Of a DNA stretch of 64,000 bases, positions 1-9,029 are shown one piece after another. Below the pieces are notes generated by a model. That model did no database searches. It was not told where the DNA came from and worked only from the letters and a program-made list of their open reading frames with translations. Position 1 is the stretch's first letter, and each line of letters starts with the position of its first letter. The position numbers and the translations under genes were made by a program. Source of the DNA: Aquimarina sp. AU58 (GTDB lineage Bacteria > Bacteroidota > Bacteroidia > Flavobacteriales > Flavobacteriaceae); NCBI RefSeq assembly GCF_900312745.1, contig NZ_OMPD01000014.1, positions 1,426,001-1,490,000 of the forward strand, read 5' to 3'.

Positions 1-901
1 TCTATCAATTGCGATTTTATTCTGGGTCTTAAATCAATGGAAACCTAGTTTGATTTTTGATAAAGAATCTTTTAAGACCCTTTTTGGATTTGGCTCTAAA
101 CTAATGATTTCTGGATTACTTAAGATATTTTTTAAGAATATTTACCTTATTATAATTGGTAAAATCTATAAAGCAGAAGAACTAGGATATTTTACCAGAG
201 CTACTTTATTTAAACAAATTCCAGAAACTCTGGTAACCACGATTCTTCAAAGTGTTACTTTTCCTGTTCTAGTAAAAGTTATTGATGAGGACTCAAAGGT
301 TAAGAACCTTTTAGAGCGAAGTGTTAAACTTACTGGCTTCCTATTATTTCCTATCATTACTGTACTTATATTTTATGCCAAACCAATTATTTTGGTTTTA
401 ATCACTAGTAAATGGTTACCAACTGTTGTTTTACTTCAGATATTATCATTAGAAATTATTTTTCATCCGTTGCAGTATATCAATCTTAATTTTCTGAATG
501 CCAAAGGAAGGTCTGATTTATTCTTAAAATTAGAACTCATAAAAAATGTGCTCACTATTGCTGCAATCCTGGTGACCTATAAGTTTGGATTGATTCCGTT
601 AAGTATTGGATATATTTTAGTTTCTTTTTTAGGGTTTTTTATTAACTCATATTATACCAAAAAGTATATTAATTATTCAGGTTTTGACCAATTAGTAGAT
701 CTTTTTCCATACCTGTTAGTTAGTACGGTAGCTACAGGAATAGGTTTTTTTATTAGTGGAATATTTAGTAGCTATTTAATTCAACTCATCATAGGAGTAG
801 GAATAAGTTTAGGGATATACTATGTACTATCCTATATATTGAAGTTTAAAGAATTGATTGAAATTCAGAACCTTATTACTAGCAAGATAAGGACAAAATA
901 A
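1..901 (+). CDS. Wzx-like oligosaccharide flippase, C-terminal part (5' end outside window)
   Basis: The reading frame is open from the first base of the window, so the gene starts upstream; the first in-frame alternative start inside the window (TTG at 50) is not a real start. The visible ~300 residues hold several hydrophobic segments and end in a short basic tail. The sequence pattern (KESFKTLFGFGSKLMISGLL, then GYFTRATLFKQIPE) is typical of the MOP/MATE-like polysaccharide exporters that flip undecaprenyl-linked repeat units across the inner membrane. It heads a run of + strand polysaccharide genes, which supports the role. Family assignment is good; the exported substrate is unknown. Confidence 0.85.
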   Translation, partial: LSIAILFWVLNQWKPSLIFDKESFKTLFGFGSKLMISGLLKIFFKNIYLIIIGKIYKAEELGYFTRATLFKQIPETLVTTILQSVTFPVLVKVIDEDSKVKNLLERSVKLTGFLLFPIITVLIFYAKPIILVLITSKWLPTVVLLQILSLEIIFHPLQYINLNFLNAKGRSDLFLKLELIKNVLTIAAILVTYKFGLIPLSIGYILVSFLGFFINSYYTKKYINYSGFDQLVDLFPYLLVSTVATGIGFFISGIFSSYLIQLIIGVGISLGIYYVLSYILKFKELIEIQNLITSKIRTK

Positions 902-920
902 TATTTAAAAGTCTAAAGAG

Positions 921-1751
921 ATGAAACAAATCATAAAAAAAATAATATCGGGAATACTCAATGGTATTATGACTTTGATTCCGGGAAAAACCCGTAAAGC
1001 ATCTTTTTTAGGATGGATTAGTAGGATACTTGAAGATTCTAACAATCAAGTAGAATATGATGCAGATTATGATATGTATTGGTTAAAAAATAGAGAACAA
1101 TATCTTTACCTGGTACAGCAACCATATTTCAATTTTAGTAAGAAGAAACTTTATCGAAGTATTGAACGGATAGCTTGTCAATATTATACGCCTAAAAAAG
1201 GAGATGTAATTGTTGATATTGGCGCCGGGATAGGGACAGAAACGTTATTTTTTGACGAAAAAACAGAAAATGAAGGTAGAATATATTCTATCGAAGCCAG
1301 TAGAGCAAGTCATCAAAAACTTGTAGAATTATGTGCTAAAAACCAAATTAAAACTTCCGAAAATTTAAACCTGGCTATTACCGATAGTAATCAAAAATTA
1401 TGGATTGAAGAATCTAATAATTATCAAGTTGATTACATAAATAAAGAATCCAAAGGTGTAGAAGTAGATGGGATCACATTAGATCATTTTGTAGAAAAAA
1501 AGAATATAACAAACATTGATTTTCTTAAGGTTAATATAGAAGGATCCGAACTACAAATGATAGAAGGAATGGAAAATGCAATCAAGATTACTAAAAATGT
1601 TGCTATCTCCTGTCATGATTTTCTTTTTGATGATGACCGACAGATTAAGATTAAAATGTCAAAATTCTTAAAAGCTAATAATTTTCAGGTTTCCTATAAT
1701 CAAACGGGACATCAGATAATAGACAGCTGGATATATGGAAAACAACTATAG
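921..1751 (+). CDS. FkbM family SAM-dependent methyltransferase
   Basis: A 276-residue cytoplasmic protein. Residues about 96-110 form SAM-binding motif I (VIVDIGAGIGTETLF), and a later FLKVNIEGSELQMIEG stretch matches the FkbM-type signature that follows the substrate region. FkbM enzymes usually O-methylate sugars or other small hydroxyl substrates. The gene sits 19 bp after the flippase and its stop codon touches the start of the next glycosyltransferase, so it is part of the operon and probably methylates a sugar of the repeat unit. The N-terminal ~60 residues are not conserved features I recognise. Confidence 0.82.
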   Translation: MKQIIKKIISGILNGIMTLIPGKTRKASFLGWISRILEDSNNQVEYDADYDMYWLKNREQYLYLVQQPYFNFSKKKLYRSIERIACQYYTPKKGDVIVDIGAGIGTETLFFDEKTENEGRIYSIEASRASHQKLVELCAKNQIKTSENLNLAITDSNQKLWIEESNNYQVDYINKESKGVEVDGITLDHFVEKKNITNIDFLKVNIEGSELQMIEGMENAIKITKNVAISCHDFLFDDDRQIKIKMSKFLKANNFQVSYNQTGHQIIDSWIYGKQL

Positions 1752-2843
1752 ATGAAAATTGTACATGTCATATCATCTCTGGATATCGGAGGAGCAGAAA
1801 ATTTTGTTGTTCAACTTGCTAATGAACAATCAAAATCAAATGATGTATCCATCATTGCTCTAAAAATTACAGACCCGAATAAGAACTATATTGATAAAAT
1901 AAAAAAAGAAATTCATCTATACCAATTGGGCTGGACCAAAAAGTATAGTATAAAACAATTTATTAATCTATATATTCTCCTTGGTAGATTAGCTCCTAAA
2001 ACCATTTTTGTACACTTACATAATCCGTTATACTATATCTACGGGATCTCAATATTAAAACCCAAAATATCTTATATACATACCATTCATAGTAGTTTCG
2101 AGAATTGGAAATTAGTACTTGGGTATTTAAATAAACTTCGTTTTTTAAACAATAGAATTTTACATGTATGTGTCGCCCCAACTATTTATAAGGATCTCAA
2201 GAAAAGTTTACCAAAACTAAAGTCAACAGTTATACCCAACGGAATAAAAAGCCATAACCCAGAAAGAGCAGCAAGCGAAATAAAAACATTTTGGAATAGT
2301 TTCTCAATACAACCGCAAAAAGGACAGCGTTTTCTGGCAATAGGAAATATAAACCGTCATAAAAATTATAAACTACTATCCTTAAGTTTTGGAGAAGTGT
2401 ATACTAAGTATCCTGATGCTATGTGTATTCAGATAGGGCGCGAGACAGATATGATTCTGGTTGATGAACTTAAGAGAATTAATACCCCTAATGTATTCTT
2501 AGCAGGACCAAAAAAAAATGCAGCAGACTTTTTACTGGATGCAGACGCCTTGATTGTAAGCTCTGCCCAGGAAGGTATGCCTATTGTAATTCTAGAAGCT
2601 TTATCAATGGGTGTTCCAATAATTAGTACTCCTGCAGGAGGAATCAAAGATATTATTATAGATGGTTATAATGGATTTCTTATCGATGATTTTGAAGTAC
2701 CCTCATTAACATCAGCGATTCTAAAATTTATTGAATTATCACAAGCGAATAAAAAAATAATGGCAGCTAATGCTAAATCGTGTTTTGAGGACTGCTATGA
2801 AATACAAAAGGTAAATCAATCCTATCAAAGTAAATCAGCATAA
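1752..2843 (+). CDS. Glycosyltransferase family 4
   Basis: 363 residues with a GT-B layout. The N-terminal MKIVHVISSLDIGGAENFV is the typical GT4 acceptor-domain start with a GGAE loop, and the C-terminal EGMPIVILEALSMGVPIIST is the E-x7-E donor-sugar-binding motif followed by AGG. It presumably transfers one sugar from a nucleotide-sugar donor onto the lipid-linked repeat unit at the cytoplasmic face. It starts directly after the stop of the FkbM gene and its own stop overlaps the next start (TAATG), so translation is likely coupled. Sugar specificity cannot be read from the sequence. Confidence 0.9.
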   Translation: MKIVHVISSLDIGGAENFVVQLANEQSKSNDVSIIALKITDPNKNYIDKIKKEIHLYQLGWTKKYSIKQFINLYILLGRLAPKTIFVHLHNPLYYIYGISILKPKISYIHTIHSSFENWKLVLGYLNKLRFLNNRILHVCVAPTIYKDLKKSLPKLKSTVIPNGIKSHNPERAASEIKTFWNSFSIQPQKGQRFLAIGNINRHKNYKLLSLSFGEVYTKYPDAMCIQIGRETDMILVDELKRINTPNVFLAGPKKNAADFLLDADALIVSSAQEGMPIVILEALSMGVPIISTPAGGIKDIIIDGYNGFLIDDFEVPSLTSAILKFIELSQANKKIMAANAKSCFEDCYEIQKVNQSYQSKSA

Positions 2844-4252
2844 TGTACTGGACAAAGAGAAATACTAATGTTATCATGTTTTTTACAGTAGGAATACTGT
2901 TACTTCATGTAGTGATATTTCCAGATTACATTATGCCATTACCAATTCTATTTGCAGGCTTCGGAACCATTATCCTTTTTGTTACAGGGTTACAATATTA
3001 TTCTCAATCTTGGGAAAAAAAAGACAATTTTATACAAAGAATCTTTCTGCACAGTTTTATATATCGTCTCATTTCAATTGGAGTTCTATATATCCTTACA
3101 ATGCTCTATGATCCAGCAAACTTACCAATGGAAATAGCAGCATCAGATTCCTGGAACTACCATTATTCTGGATCAATAGTAGCAGATGCAATAGAAGACG
3201 GAAGACACATATTTGGCGTTTTATCTGGCTTTTGGAAAAACGAATCTGATTATGGATTCTCTATTATTATCGGTTTTTTCTATTTCATTTTTGGAAAGAA
3301 TATTTTGATTATAAAAATTTTCAATGCCCTGCTGGGGAGTATCACGGTTATAAGAATATATCAAATAACCAGGATTTCTTATGATGAAAAAAGAGCTCGT
3401 ATGGCAGGAATTATTACGATGTTAATGCCAGCATTGTTATGGTTTACAGGTTTTTTGTTAAAAGAAACATTTATGATATTTCTGATTGCAAATATTGCTT
3501 ATCTAACCCAATTAATCATCATACAGAGAAAATTTAGAGTCTTATATTCATTACTTATTCTACTTCATTTTGGGATACTTTTTTATTTCAGAGTAATATT
3601 AGCTCCGTTACTCATCTTTTGCGTACTAATACAGATTTTGTTTTATAAGACGTCTAATAAAAATTATAAAATGTCGGCTGTATTTATTTCAATACTATTT
3701 ATTGCCGGAAGTTTTTTTGTAATGAAAAAATTAGGAATGGATAAGCATGTAGAAATAGCAATAGAAGCAAGTAAAGATCAATTTGGGAATGAGTTAAGTA
3801 ATACTTCTAAACAGAGAGGAATAAGCTATACAGCTGCTCTTGTAAGTCCACTTTTAATTGCTGGTGCGATTATTACTCCTTTTCCTTCATTATTAGATTT
3901 TGAAGCAGCACAATTAGGGATTTATTCCCATTTTCAAAACGAAATTGTACGAAACTGCCTATACTTTTTTGTATTTCTGGGATTGTATAATGCTTATAAA
4001 ACCAAAAATAGAAGAGTCATTTTTGTTGGCGGATTTGCTATACTATATATTATAATTCTTGCAATATCCGGAATATCATTTCAGGATCGATTTCAAATAC
4101 TATCACTGCCATTTTTAATCATTTTTATGGCAGATGGTATTGCTACAAAATATCCCAAACGTAATCAGCATTGGTTAAGCTATCTAACATTCATTTTTGC
4201 AGCAATATTGATGTGGAATTTATTTAAACTATCAAATCGTGGACTATTATAA
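2843..4252 (+). CDS. Polytopic inner-membrane protein, possible polymerase or GT-C-type transferase
   Basis: 469 residues with roughly ten to twelve hydrophobic segments. A polar loop after the third segment contains SDSWNYHYSG, which resembles the acidic/aromatic first-loop motif of GT-C glycosyltransferases; a WFTGFLLKE stretch lies in the middle. Between glycosyltransferase genes a protein of this shape is usually the repeat-unit polymerase (Wzy) or a lipid-phosphate-sugar-dependent transferase. No other Wzy candidate is visible in the operon, which favours polymerase, but neither family has signatures clear enough to decide. It overlaps the preceding gene by one base. Confidence 0.6.
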   Translation: MYWTKRNTNVIMFFTVGILLLHVVIFPDYIMPLPILFAGFGTIILFVTGLQYYSQSWEKKDNFIQRIFLHSFIYRLISIGVLYILTMLYDPANLPMEIAASDSWNYHYSGSIVADAIEDGRHIFGVLSGFWKNESDYGFSIIIGFFYFIFGKNILIIKIFNALLGSITVIRIYQITRISYDEKRARMAGIITMLMPALLWFTGFLLKETFMIFLIANIAYLTQLIIIQRKFRVLYSLLILLHFGILFYFRVILAPLLIFCVLIQILFYKTSNKNYKMSAVFISILFIAGSFFVMKKLGMDKHVEIAIEASKDQFGNELSNTSKQRGISYTAALVSPLLIAGAIITPFPSLLDFEAAQLGIYSHFQNEIVRNCLYFFVFLGLYNAYKTKNRRVIFVGGFAILYIIILAISGISFQDRFQILSLPFLIIFMADGIATKYPKRNQHWLSYLTFIFAAILMWNLFKLSNRGLL

Positions 4253-4264
4253 ACAGGAAAAGCT

Positions 4265-6034
4265 ATGAGTGACTTTATACTACTTCATAAAAAGCAGATA
4301 TCTAAATCAGAGAAAAAAAAATTACTCAGGTTAACCTCTAACTGGTATTTGACATTTACTGGTACGAACTATTTTGAATATAATATTGGAAAGTTTAAAG
4401 TAATAGTTGTTGGTGATTATATAGGTTCTGTCGAAGAAGTTTTTAGTGTTAATGATTATGAGATTGCTAAGCTTAAAGGACATTTTTATGCCATTGTAGC
4501 CAAAGAGAATTCTATAAAAGTATACAATAGTTTTTTTAGCATGCTACCAATTTATTATACAGAGAATGATTGCCTAATATCATCATCATTACAGTTAATT
4601 AAAGAATATCTTACTACAAAACCAGAAATAGATAAAAAGTTTATTCTCGAAAACCTTTTGTTTAACTATGGTTTTTTTAACAGAACGCTATATAAAAACA
4701 TCAATTTACTTCCTTGTCATTCTTTTATTACTTTAAAGAATGATAAAATTACTGTTACCAAACATTTTGATATTTCCAGCTTGTTTGTTCCGTATCCAAA
4801 AGGAGGTAAAAAAACGGTAGATCAGTTAAGTAATCTATTTATAGAGACTGCAAAACAATATTTTCCGAAAGAAGAATTTGATATTGCATTTACAAGTGGT
4901 TTTGATGGAAGAACATTAGTTAGTTGTGCCACATATCACCAGCAAAAATTTAATACATTTTCTTTTGGTAAGCCAGAAAATGATGATGTAAGTATCCCTT
5001 TGGCTAATGCTAAAACTTTAAAAATACCATATCAATATTTTGACCTTGGGGCTACTCAATATATATCATCAGAGTATTACCAAAATGCACTAGAATATAC
5101 CACATCGGGTTATCTGGGAAATGGACTTTTATATCCTCATTTTTTATATAGTACAAAAAAGATTTCAGAAAACTCGAAATATTTATTGTCTGGAGCAGGA
5201 GGAAGCGAATTGTTTAGAGCATTACACTCGGCCGGTGCCGTCACTTCAGAAACATTAACAAATGTCTTTAAAATACAAAACGAAGAAGAATTAGTAGAAA
5301 TTATAAAAAATGCAGAACCTCTTCGCGTTTTAAATACATCTGCATTTACTGTAGAGCTAGATGAACTTACTCAAGAAATTATAGAATACAAAAAGTCTCT
5401 TCCTCAAAATATAACAAGGAATCAACAATTTTACATTTTTGTATTCGAAGAGATCTTTAGAAAATTCTTTGGGCAGTGGATTACACTACAGCAAAAATAC
5501 ATTTCGGTTAGAACACCATTTCTTGATTATAATTTTGTGAAAACATTACTTACTACAAAGTATGGAGGAGCTAATAATGACTTTTTTACAGATAACCCTA
5601 TAAAAAGGATGAAAGGTCAATACCTGTATACAGATATCATAAAGAAGACTAATCAACAGATTTATACCCAGGTAACAGGAAAGGGGTATCGTCCTATAGA
5701 CGTAAGAGACCTTAAGTATATTCATAATATTATTCTTCCGTTTTTGAAGAAAAAATTACTTAAAAAAGTTACAAAAACCAATTTAGACAATCTGGGTATT
5801 ATTTCTGGAGTCAAAGCAAATGAGAAAGAATTACGCTTGACCATAAATAGTGATCAATTACTTTTTAATAGTAAACGATTAAATACCATGTTTACCGATT
5901 TATCTCCATATACACCAGAAAAATATCGAGATACATTATTAATGTCTTTGTCGATACTACACAATATGTCTAATCATTCTATTTCATCAAAAATAAATAC
6001 CTATGAAGTCTATAATAGCATTAATGGATTATAA
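4265..6034 (+). CDS. Asparagine synthase-like protein lacking the N-terminal cysteine
   Basis: 589 residues with the two-domain layout of class B asparagine synthetases: an N-terminal Ntn-hydrolase-like half (about 1-180) and a C-terminal ATP-pyrophosphatase half. The PP-loop reads SGFDGR at residues 211-216 (family SGGxDS), followed by SFGKPENDD. The protein starts MSDF, so the catalytic Cys2 needed to release ammonia from glutamine is absent. Homologues in polysaccharide loci are thought to activate carboxyl groups with ATP to form amides. Here the nitrogen donor would have to be free ammonia, an amino compound or another enzyme. It overlaps the following ATP-grasp gene by 32 bp, which suggests joint action. 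Confidence 0.8.
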   Translation: MSDFILLHKKQISKSEKKKLLRLTSNWYLTFTGTNYFEYNIGKFKVIVVGDYIGSVEEVFSVNDYEIAKLKGHFYAIVAKENSIKVYNSFFSMLPIYYTENDCLISSSLQLIKEYLTTKPEIDKKFILENLLFNYGFFNRTLYKNINLLPCHSFITLKNDKITVTKHFDISSLFVPYPKGGKKTVDQLSNLFIETAKQYFPKEEFDIAFTSGFDGRTLVSCATYHQQKFNTFSFGKPENDDVSIPLANAKTLKIPYQYFDLGATQYISSEYYQNALEYTTSGYLGNGLLYPHFLYSTKKISENSKYLLSGAGGSELFRALHSAGAVTSETLTNVFKIQNEEELVEIIKNAEPLRVLNTSAFTVELDELTQEIIEYKKSLPQNITRNQQFYIFVFEEIFRKFFGQWITLQQKYISVRTPFLDYNFVKTLLTTKYGGANNDFFTDNPIKRMKGQYLYTDIIKKTNQQIYTQVTGKGYRPIDVRDLKYIHNIILPFLKKKLLKKVTKTNLDNLGIISGVKANEKELRLTINSDQLLFNSKRLNTMFTDLSPYTPEKYRDTLLMSLSILHNMSNHSISSKINTYEVYNSINGL

Positions 6035-7061
6035 AACAAAATTTGGATCTAAACATTTTGATACTCCTTATCGTAGTGGGATGGATAAAGATAAGTTATC
6101 CGACTATTTTAATGATATGGGATTTCGGTTGGCGTATACCTATTTCAATGAAATTAACCTAAGTGAAGGTACTTTTAAAGGCAAAGATGTGATTTATACA
6201 TCTTCAGAAGATATTGGGTATAAGTATAAGTCTTACATAGAAGATGTGATATATGCCTTAGAGTTATCTGGTGCGAATGTAATTCCTGCATACAAACACT
6301 TAAGAGCTAATAATAATAAAGTTTTTATGGAGCTTATGAGGCAATTCGAAGACTTGACAAATAATATTAATGCACAAGCCTATGGCTCTATGAAAGATCT
6401 TTTGATGCATTTGGATAAGGTTACCTACCCTGTTGTTTTTAAAACTTCTGAAGGTGCTTCGGGAACGGGAGTTTGTTTAATAAAATCTGAAAAAGAATTA
6501 ATCACAAAAGTCAAACAAATAAATCAACGTAATTATCGTAGTGATTTAAGAGACTATGGAAGATCTCTCAAACATGAAGGATACATAAGAGAATCTCTAT
6601 ATAGGCAAAAATTTATACTACAAGATTTTATACCAAATCTGCAGAATGATTGGAAGATTTACATTTTTGGAGAAAAACTATATGTATTTAAAAGGCCATT
6701 ATTGAAAGGACGTGGTATTAAAGCCAGTGGTGGTGGATATGATAATTATTTCTACGGATTAGAAGCCGAAGCGCCCGATGGCCTTTTTGATTTTGCGCAA
6801 GAAATCTATATAAAAATGAATGTCCCTCATATCTCGATTGATATCGTATTTGATGGGAGCGAATTTTATCTGATAGAGTTTCAATCCCTGTATTTTGGTA
6901 CAGCTGGGATTCCTTATTCTGAAGGGTATTTTACTCATAAAAATGATGACTGGGAATTTGTAACCAAAAAACTAGAGGTAGAGAAAGTATATGCAGATAG
7001 TATCGTGCAATATTTAGAAAAAAAGAATGTGAAAAAAACAGAACCGATATATCACAGCTAA
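6003..7061 (+). CDS. ATP-grasp domain protein (RimK/glutathione-synthetase-like ligase)
   Basis: 352 residues. A central ATP-grasp fold is indicated by VVFKTSEGASGTGVCLIK (nucleotide-binding loop), then FILQDFIP, WKIYIFGEKLYVFKRP and the C-terminal metal-binding strand ISIDIVFDG...FYLIEFQ. ATP-grasp ligases join a carboxylate to an amine or thiol through an acyl-phosphate. The gene overlaps the asparagine-synthase-like gene by 32 bp; a later ATG at 6024 would shorten the overlap, but the N-terminus MKSIIALMDYKTKFG looks native. Together the two suggest an amide-linked decoration of the polysaccharide or its precursor. The substrate is unknown. Confidence 0.78.
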   Translation: MKSIIALMDYKTKFGSKHFDTPYRSGMDKDKLSDYFNDMGFRLAYTYFNEINLSEGTFKGKDVIYTSSEDIGYKYKSYIEDVIYALELSGANVIPAYKHLRANNNKVFMELMRQFEDLTNNINAQAYGSMKDLLMHLDKVTYPVVFKTSEGASGTGVCLIKSEKELITKVKQINQRNYRSDLRDYGRSLKHEGYIRESLYRQKFILQDFIPNLQNDWKIYIFGEKLYVFKRPLLKGRGIKASGGGYDNYFYGLEAEAPDGLFDFAQEIYIKMNVPHISIDIVFDGSEFYLIEFQSLYFGTAGIPYSEGYFTHKNDDWEFVTKKLEVEKVYADSIVQYLEKKNVKKTEPIYHS

Positions 7062-7083
7062 TCATTAAACAATAATCCTTTTA

Positions 7084-8007
7084 ATGAAAATGGATGTACT
7101 TTTTGTAAGTAGCGGAAATACAAAGAATGGAATATCTCCTATTGTTTTTAATCAAGGTAATTCTCTGATTAAGCTAGGGCATGATGTTTCTTTCTTTACA
7201 ATCAAAGGTAAAGGGTTTAGTGGATATCTAAAACATATTTTTATACTAAGAAAATTTCTGAAACACCATTCTTATGACATTATTCATGCTCATTACTCTC
7301 TTAGCGCCATAGTTGCAGCTTTGGCAGGAGGAAAACCATTAATAGTCTCTCTAATGGGGAGTGATGTAAAAGCTTCTTTTTTGCTAAAATATCTGATCAG
7401 AATATTTAATTTCTTTTTCTGGAATAAGATTATCGTAAAATCTCTGGATATGAAAACGTCATCTGGTATTAAAACGGTAAATGTTTTACCTAATGGGGTA
7501 GATTTTAAAAAATTCAGACCGTTTTCTAAAAAAGAAGCCTTCGAAATTACACAATGGGATCCTAATAAGCGACACATCCTTTTTGCCGCAAATCCCAAAA
7601 GAAAAGTAAAAAATTATCAGTTGGCAAAAAGCGCTTTTGAATTACTTGATTATAAGGATATAGAATTGCAATCACTTATCGATATTCCTAATACACAAAT
7701 GCCTGCTTATTTTAATGCAGCAGATGTAATTATTCTTACCAGTTTTTGGGAGGGATCTCCCAATGTAATTAAAGAAGCTATGGCCTGTAATTGTAAAATT
7801 GTAGCTGTTAATGTAGGAGATATAAAAGAGACTATTAGAAATACGCCAGGATGCTTTGTTACGGATTTTAATAAAACCGATATAGCTAATAAAATTGATA
7901 AAGCATTACAATATCCAAAAAAGACAGAAGGTAGAATTCATATTTCTCACCTGGATTCTGAAGTTATCGCTCCTAAACTAATATCCATTTATAAAGAAAC
8001 TTTATAA
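7084..8007 (+). CDS. Glycosyltransferase family 4 (short form)
   Basis: 307 residues, shorter than the usual 350-400 of the family. The start MDVLFVSSGNTKNGISPIVF fits a GT-B N-domain, HAHYSLSAIVAALAGGKPLIV the typical acceptor-side strand, and FWEGSPNVIKEAMACNCKIV the donor-binding E-x7-E motif. It should add a sugar to the repeat unit. The stop codon overlaps the next ATG by one base, and it lies 22 bp after the ATP-grasp gene, so it belongs to the same operon. Confidence 0.88.
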   Translation: MKMDVLFVSSGNTKNGISPIVFNQGNSLIKLGHDVSFFTIKGKGFSGYLKHIFILRKFLKHHSYDIIHAHYSLSAIVAALAGGKPLIVSLMGSDVKASFLLKYLIRIFNFFFWNKIIVKSLDMKTSSGIKTVNVLPNGVDFKKFRPFSKKEAFEITQWDPNKRHILFAANPKRKVKNYQLAKSAFELLDYKDIELQSLIDIPNTQMPAYFNAADVIILTSFWEGSPNVIKEAMACNCKIVAVNVGDIKETIRNTPGCFVTDFNKTDIANKIDKALQYPKKTEGRIHISHLDSEVIAPKLISIYKETL

Positions 8008-9008
8008 TGACTAAAACACTCACCATACATACAAGTACCAGTGGGATAAACCCAGAGGAATTAGAAGTGCTTTTAGAAAACGATTCTGCAAGTTTTTTTC
8101 AAACACCAGAAGCACTTTCCTTTTTTATCACTGCTGGGTATGAGACTTTTGCTTTTGCCATAGAGTATGACAAAAAAATTACTGCATTTGTTTCTGGAAT
8201 CGTTCAAAAAGAAAATGGAATTAAATCCTCTTTTACCCGTAGAGCAACCATTTTTGGAGGCCCCGTTTTTTCTAAAGAAGTAGAAGAAGATCATGTTGTA
8301 GAATTGTTTAAAACGGTGATTAAACATTTAAAACATAAAGTAATTTATATCGAAACTCGTAATCTTAATGATTATAACCAATATAAAAATGCTCTTAATA
8401 CAATAGGTTTTGAGTATCATCCTCATTTAAATTTTCATGTTGCATGCGATACCGAAGAAAAAGTAAAGCAAAGAATTAGCAGTAGTAAACTAAGGCAAGT
8501 TAAAAAAAGTTTAAAAGAAGGTGCGGTAGTACGAGAAGCCAAACATCAATCAGAGATAGAGGCATACTATGAAATTCTTAATGATCTATATAAAACAAAA
8601 GTAAAAACACCACTTCCAAAATTATATTTCTTTATCACTTTGTGGAGCCAGAGAGTAGCAAAATTTCTTTTGGTTTTTTATAAAGATGAAGTTGTTGGAG
8701 GCATTGTTTTTCCAATTTTTAGAGATAAAGCAATTTATGAATGGTATGTATGTGGTAAGGATAGAACATATAAGAATATATATCCCAGCATTCTCGCTAC
8801 GTGGTCGGCTATGCTATATGCATGCAAAAATAACATTAGGAGATTTGATTTTATGGGAGCAGGAAAACCCGAAGAAGATTATGGAGTAAGAGAATTTAAA
8901 TCAAAATTTGGAGGAGATTTAGTAGAGCATGGCAGGTTTATTTATGTAGCTAATCCATTTTTGTATAGCTTGGGTAAAAAAGCAGTTAAAATATTGAAAA
9001 ACAGCTGA
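8007..9008 (+). CDS. FemAB/GNAT-like acyl or aminoacyl transferase
   Basis: 333 residues with the double-GNAT layout of FemAB-related proteins. The C-terminal half carries the recognisable core: AKFLLVFYKDEVVGGIVFPIF, then YEWYVCGKDRTYKNIYPS, then RFDFMGAGKPEEDYGVREFK. FemAB proteins add amino acids from aminoacyl-tRNA to cell-wall precursors; GNAT-type relatives in polysaccharide loci N-acylate amino sugars from acyl-CoA. The sequence does not decide which donor is used. Given the neighbouring asparagine-synthase-like and ATP-grasp proteins, an aminoacyl or amide modification is a reasonable guess. Confidence 0.75.
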   Translation: MTKTLTIHTSTSGINPEELEVLLENDSASFFQTPEALSFFITAGYETFAFAIEYDKKITAFVSGIVQKENGIKSSFTRRATIFGGPVFSKEVEEDHVVELFKTVIKHLKHKVIYIETRNLNDYNQYKNALNTIGFEYHPHLNFHVACDTEEKVKQRISSSKLRQVKKSLKEGAVVREAKHQSEIEAYYEILNDLYKTKVKTPLPKLYFFITLWSQRVAKFLLVFYKDEVVGGIVFPIFRDKAIYEWYVCGKDRTYKNIYPSILATWSAMLYACKNNIRRFDFMGAGKPEEDYGVREFKSKFGGDLVEHGRFIYVANPFLYSLGKKAVKILKNS

Positions 9009-9029
9009 TAAAAAATAAAAACTAGATAT

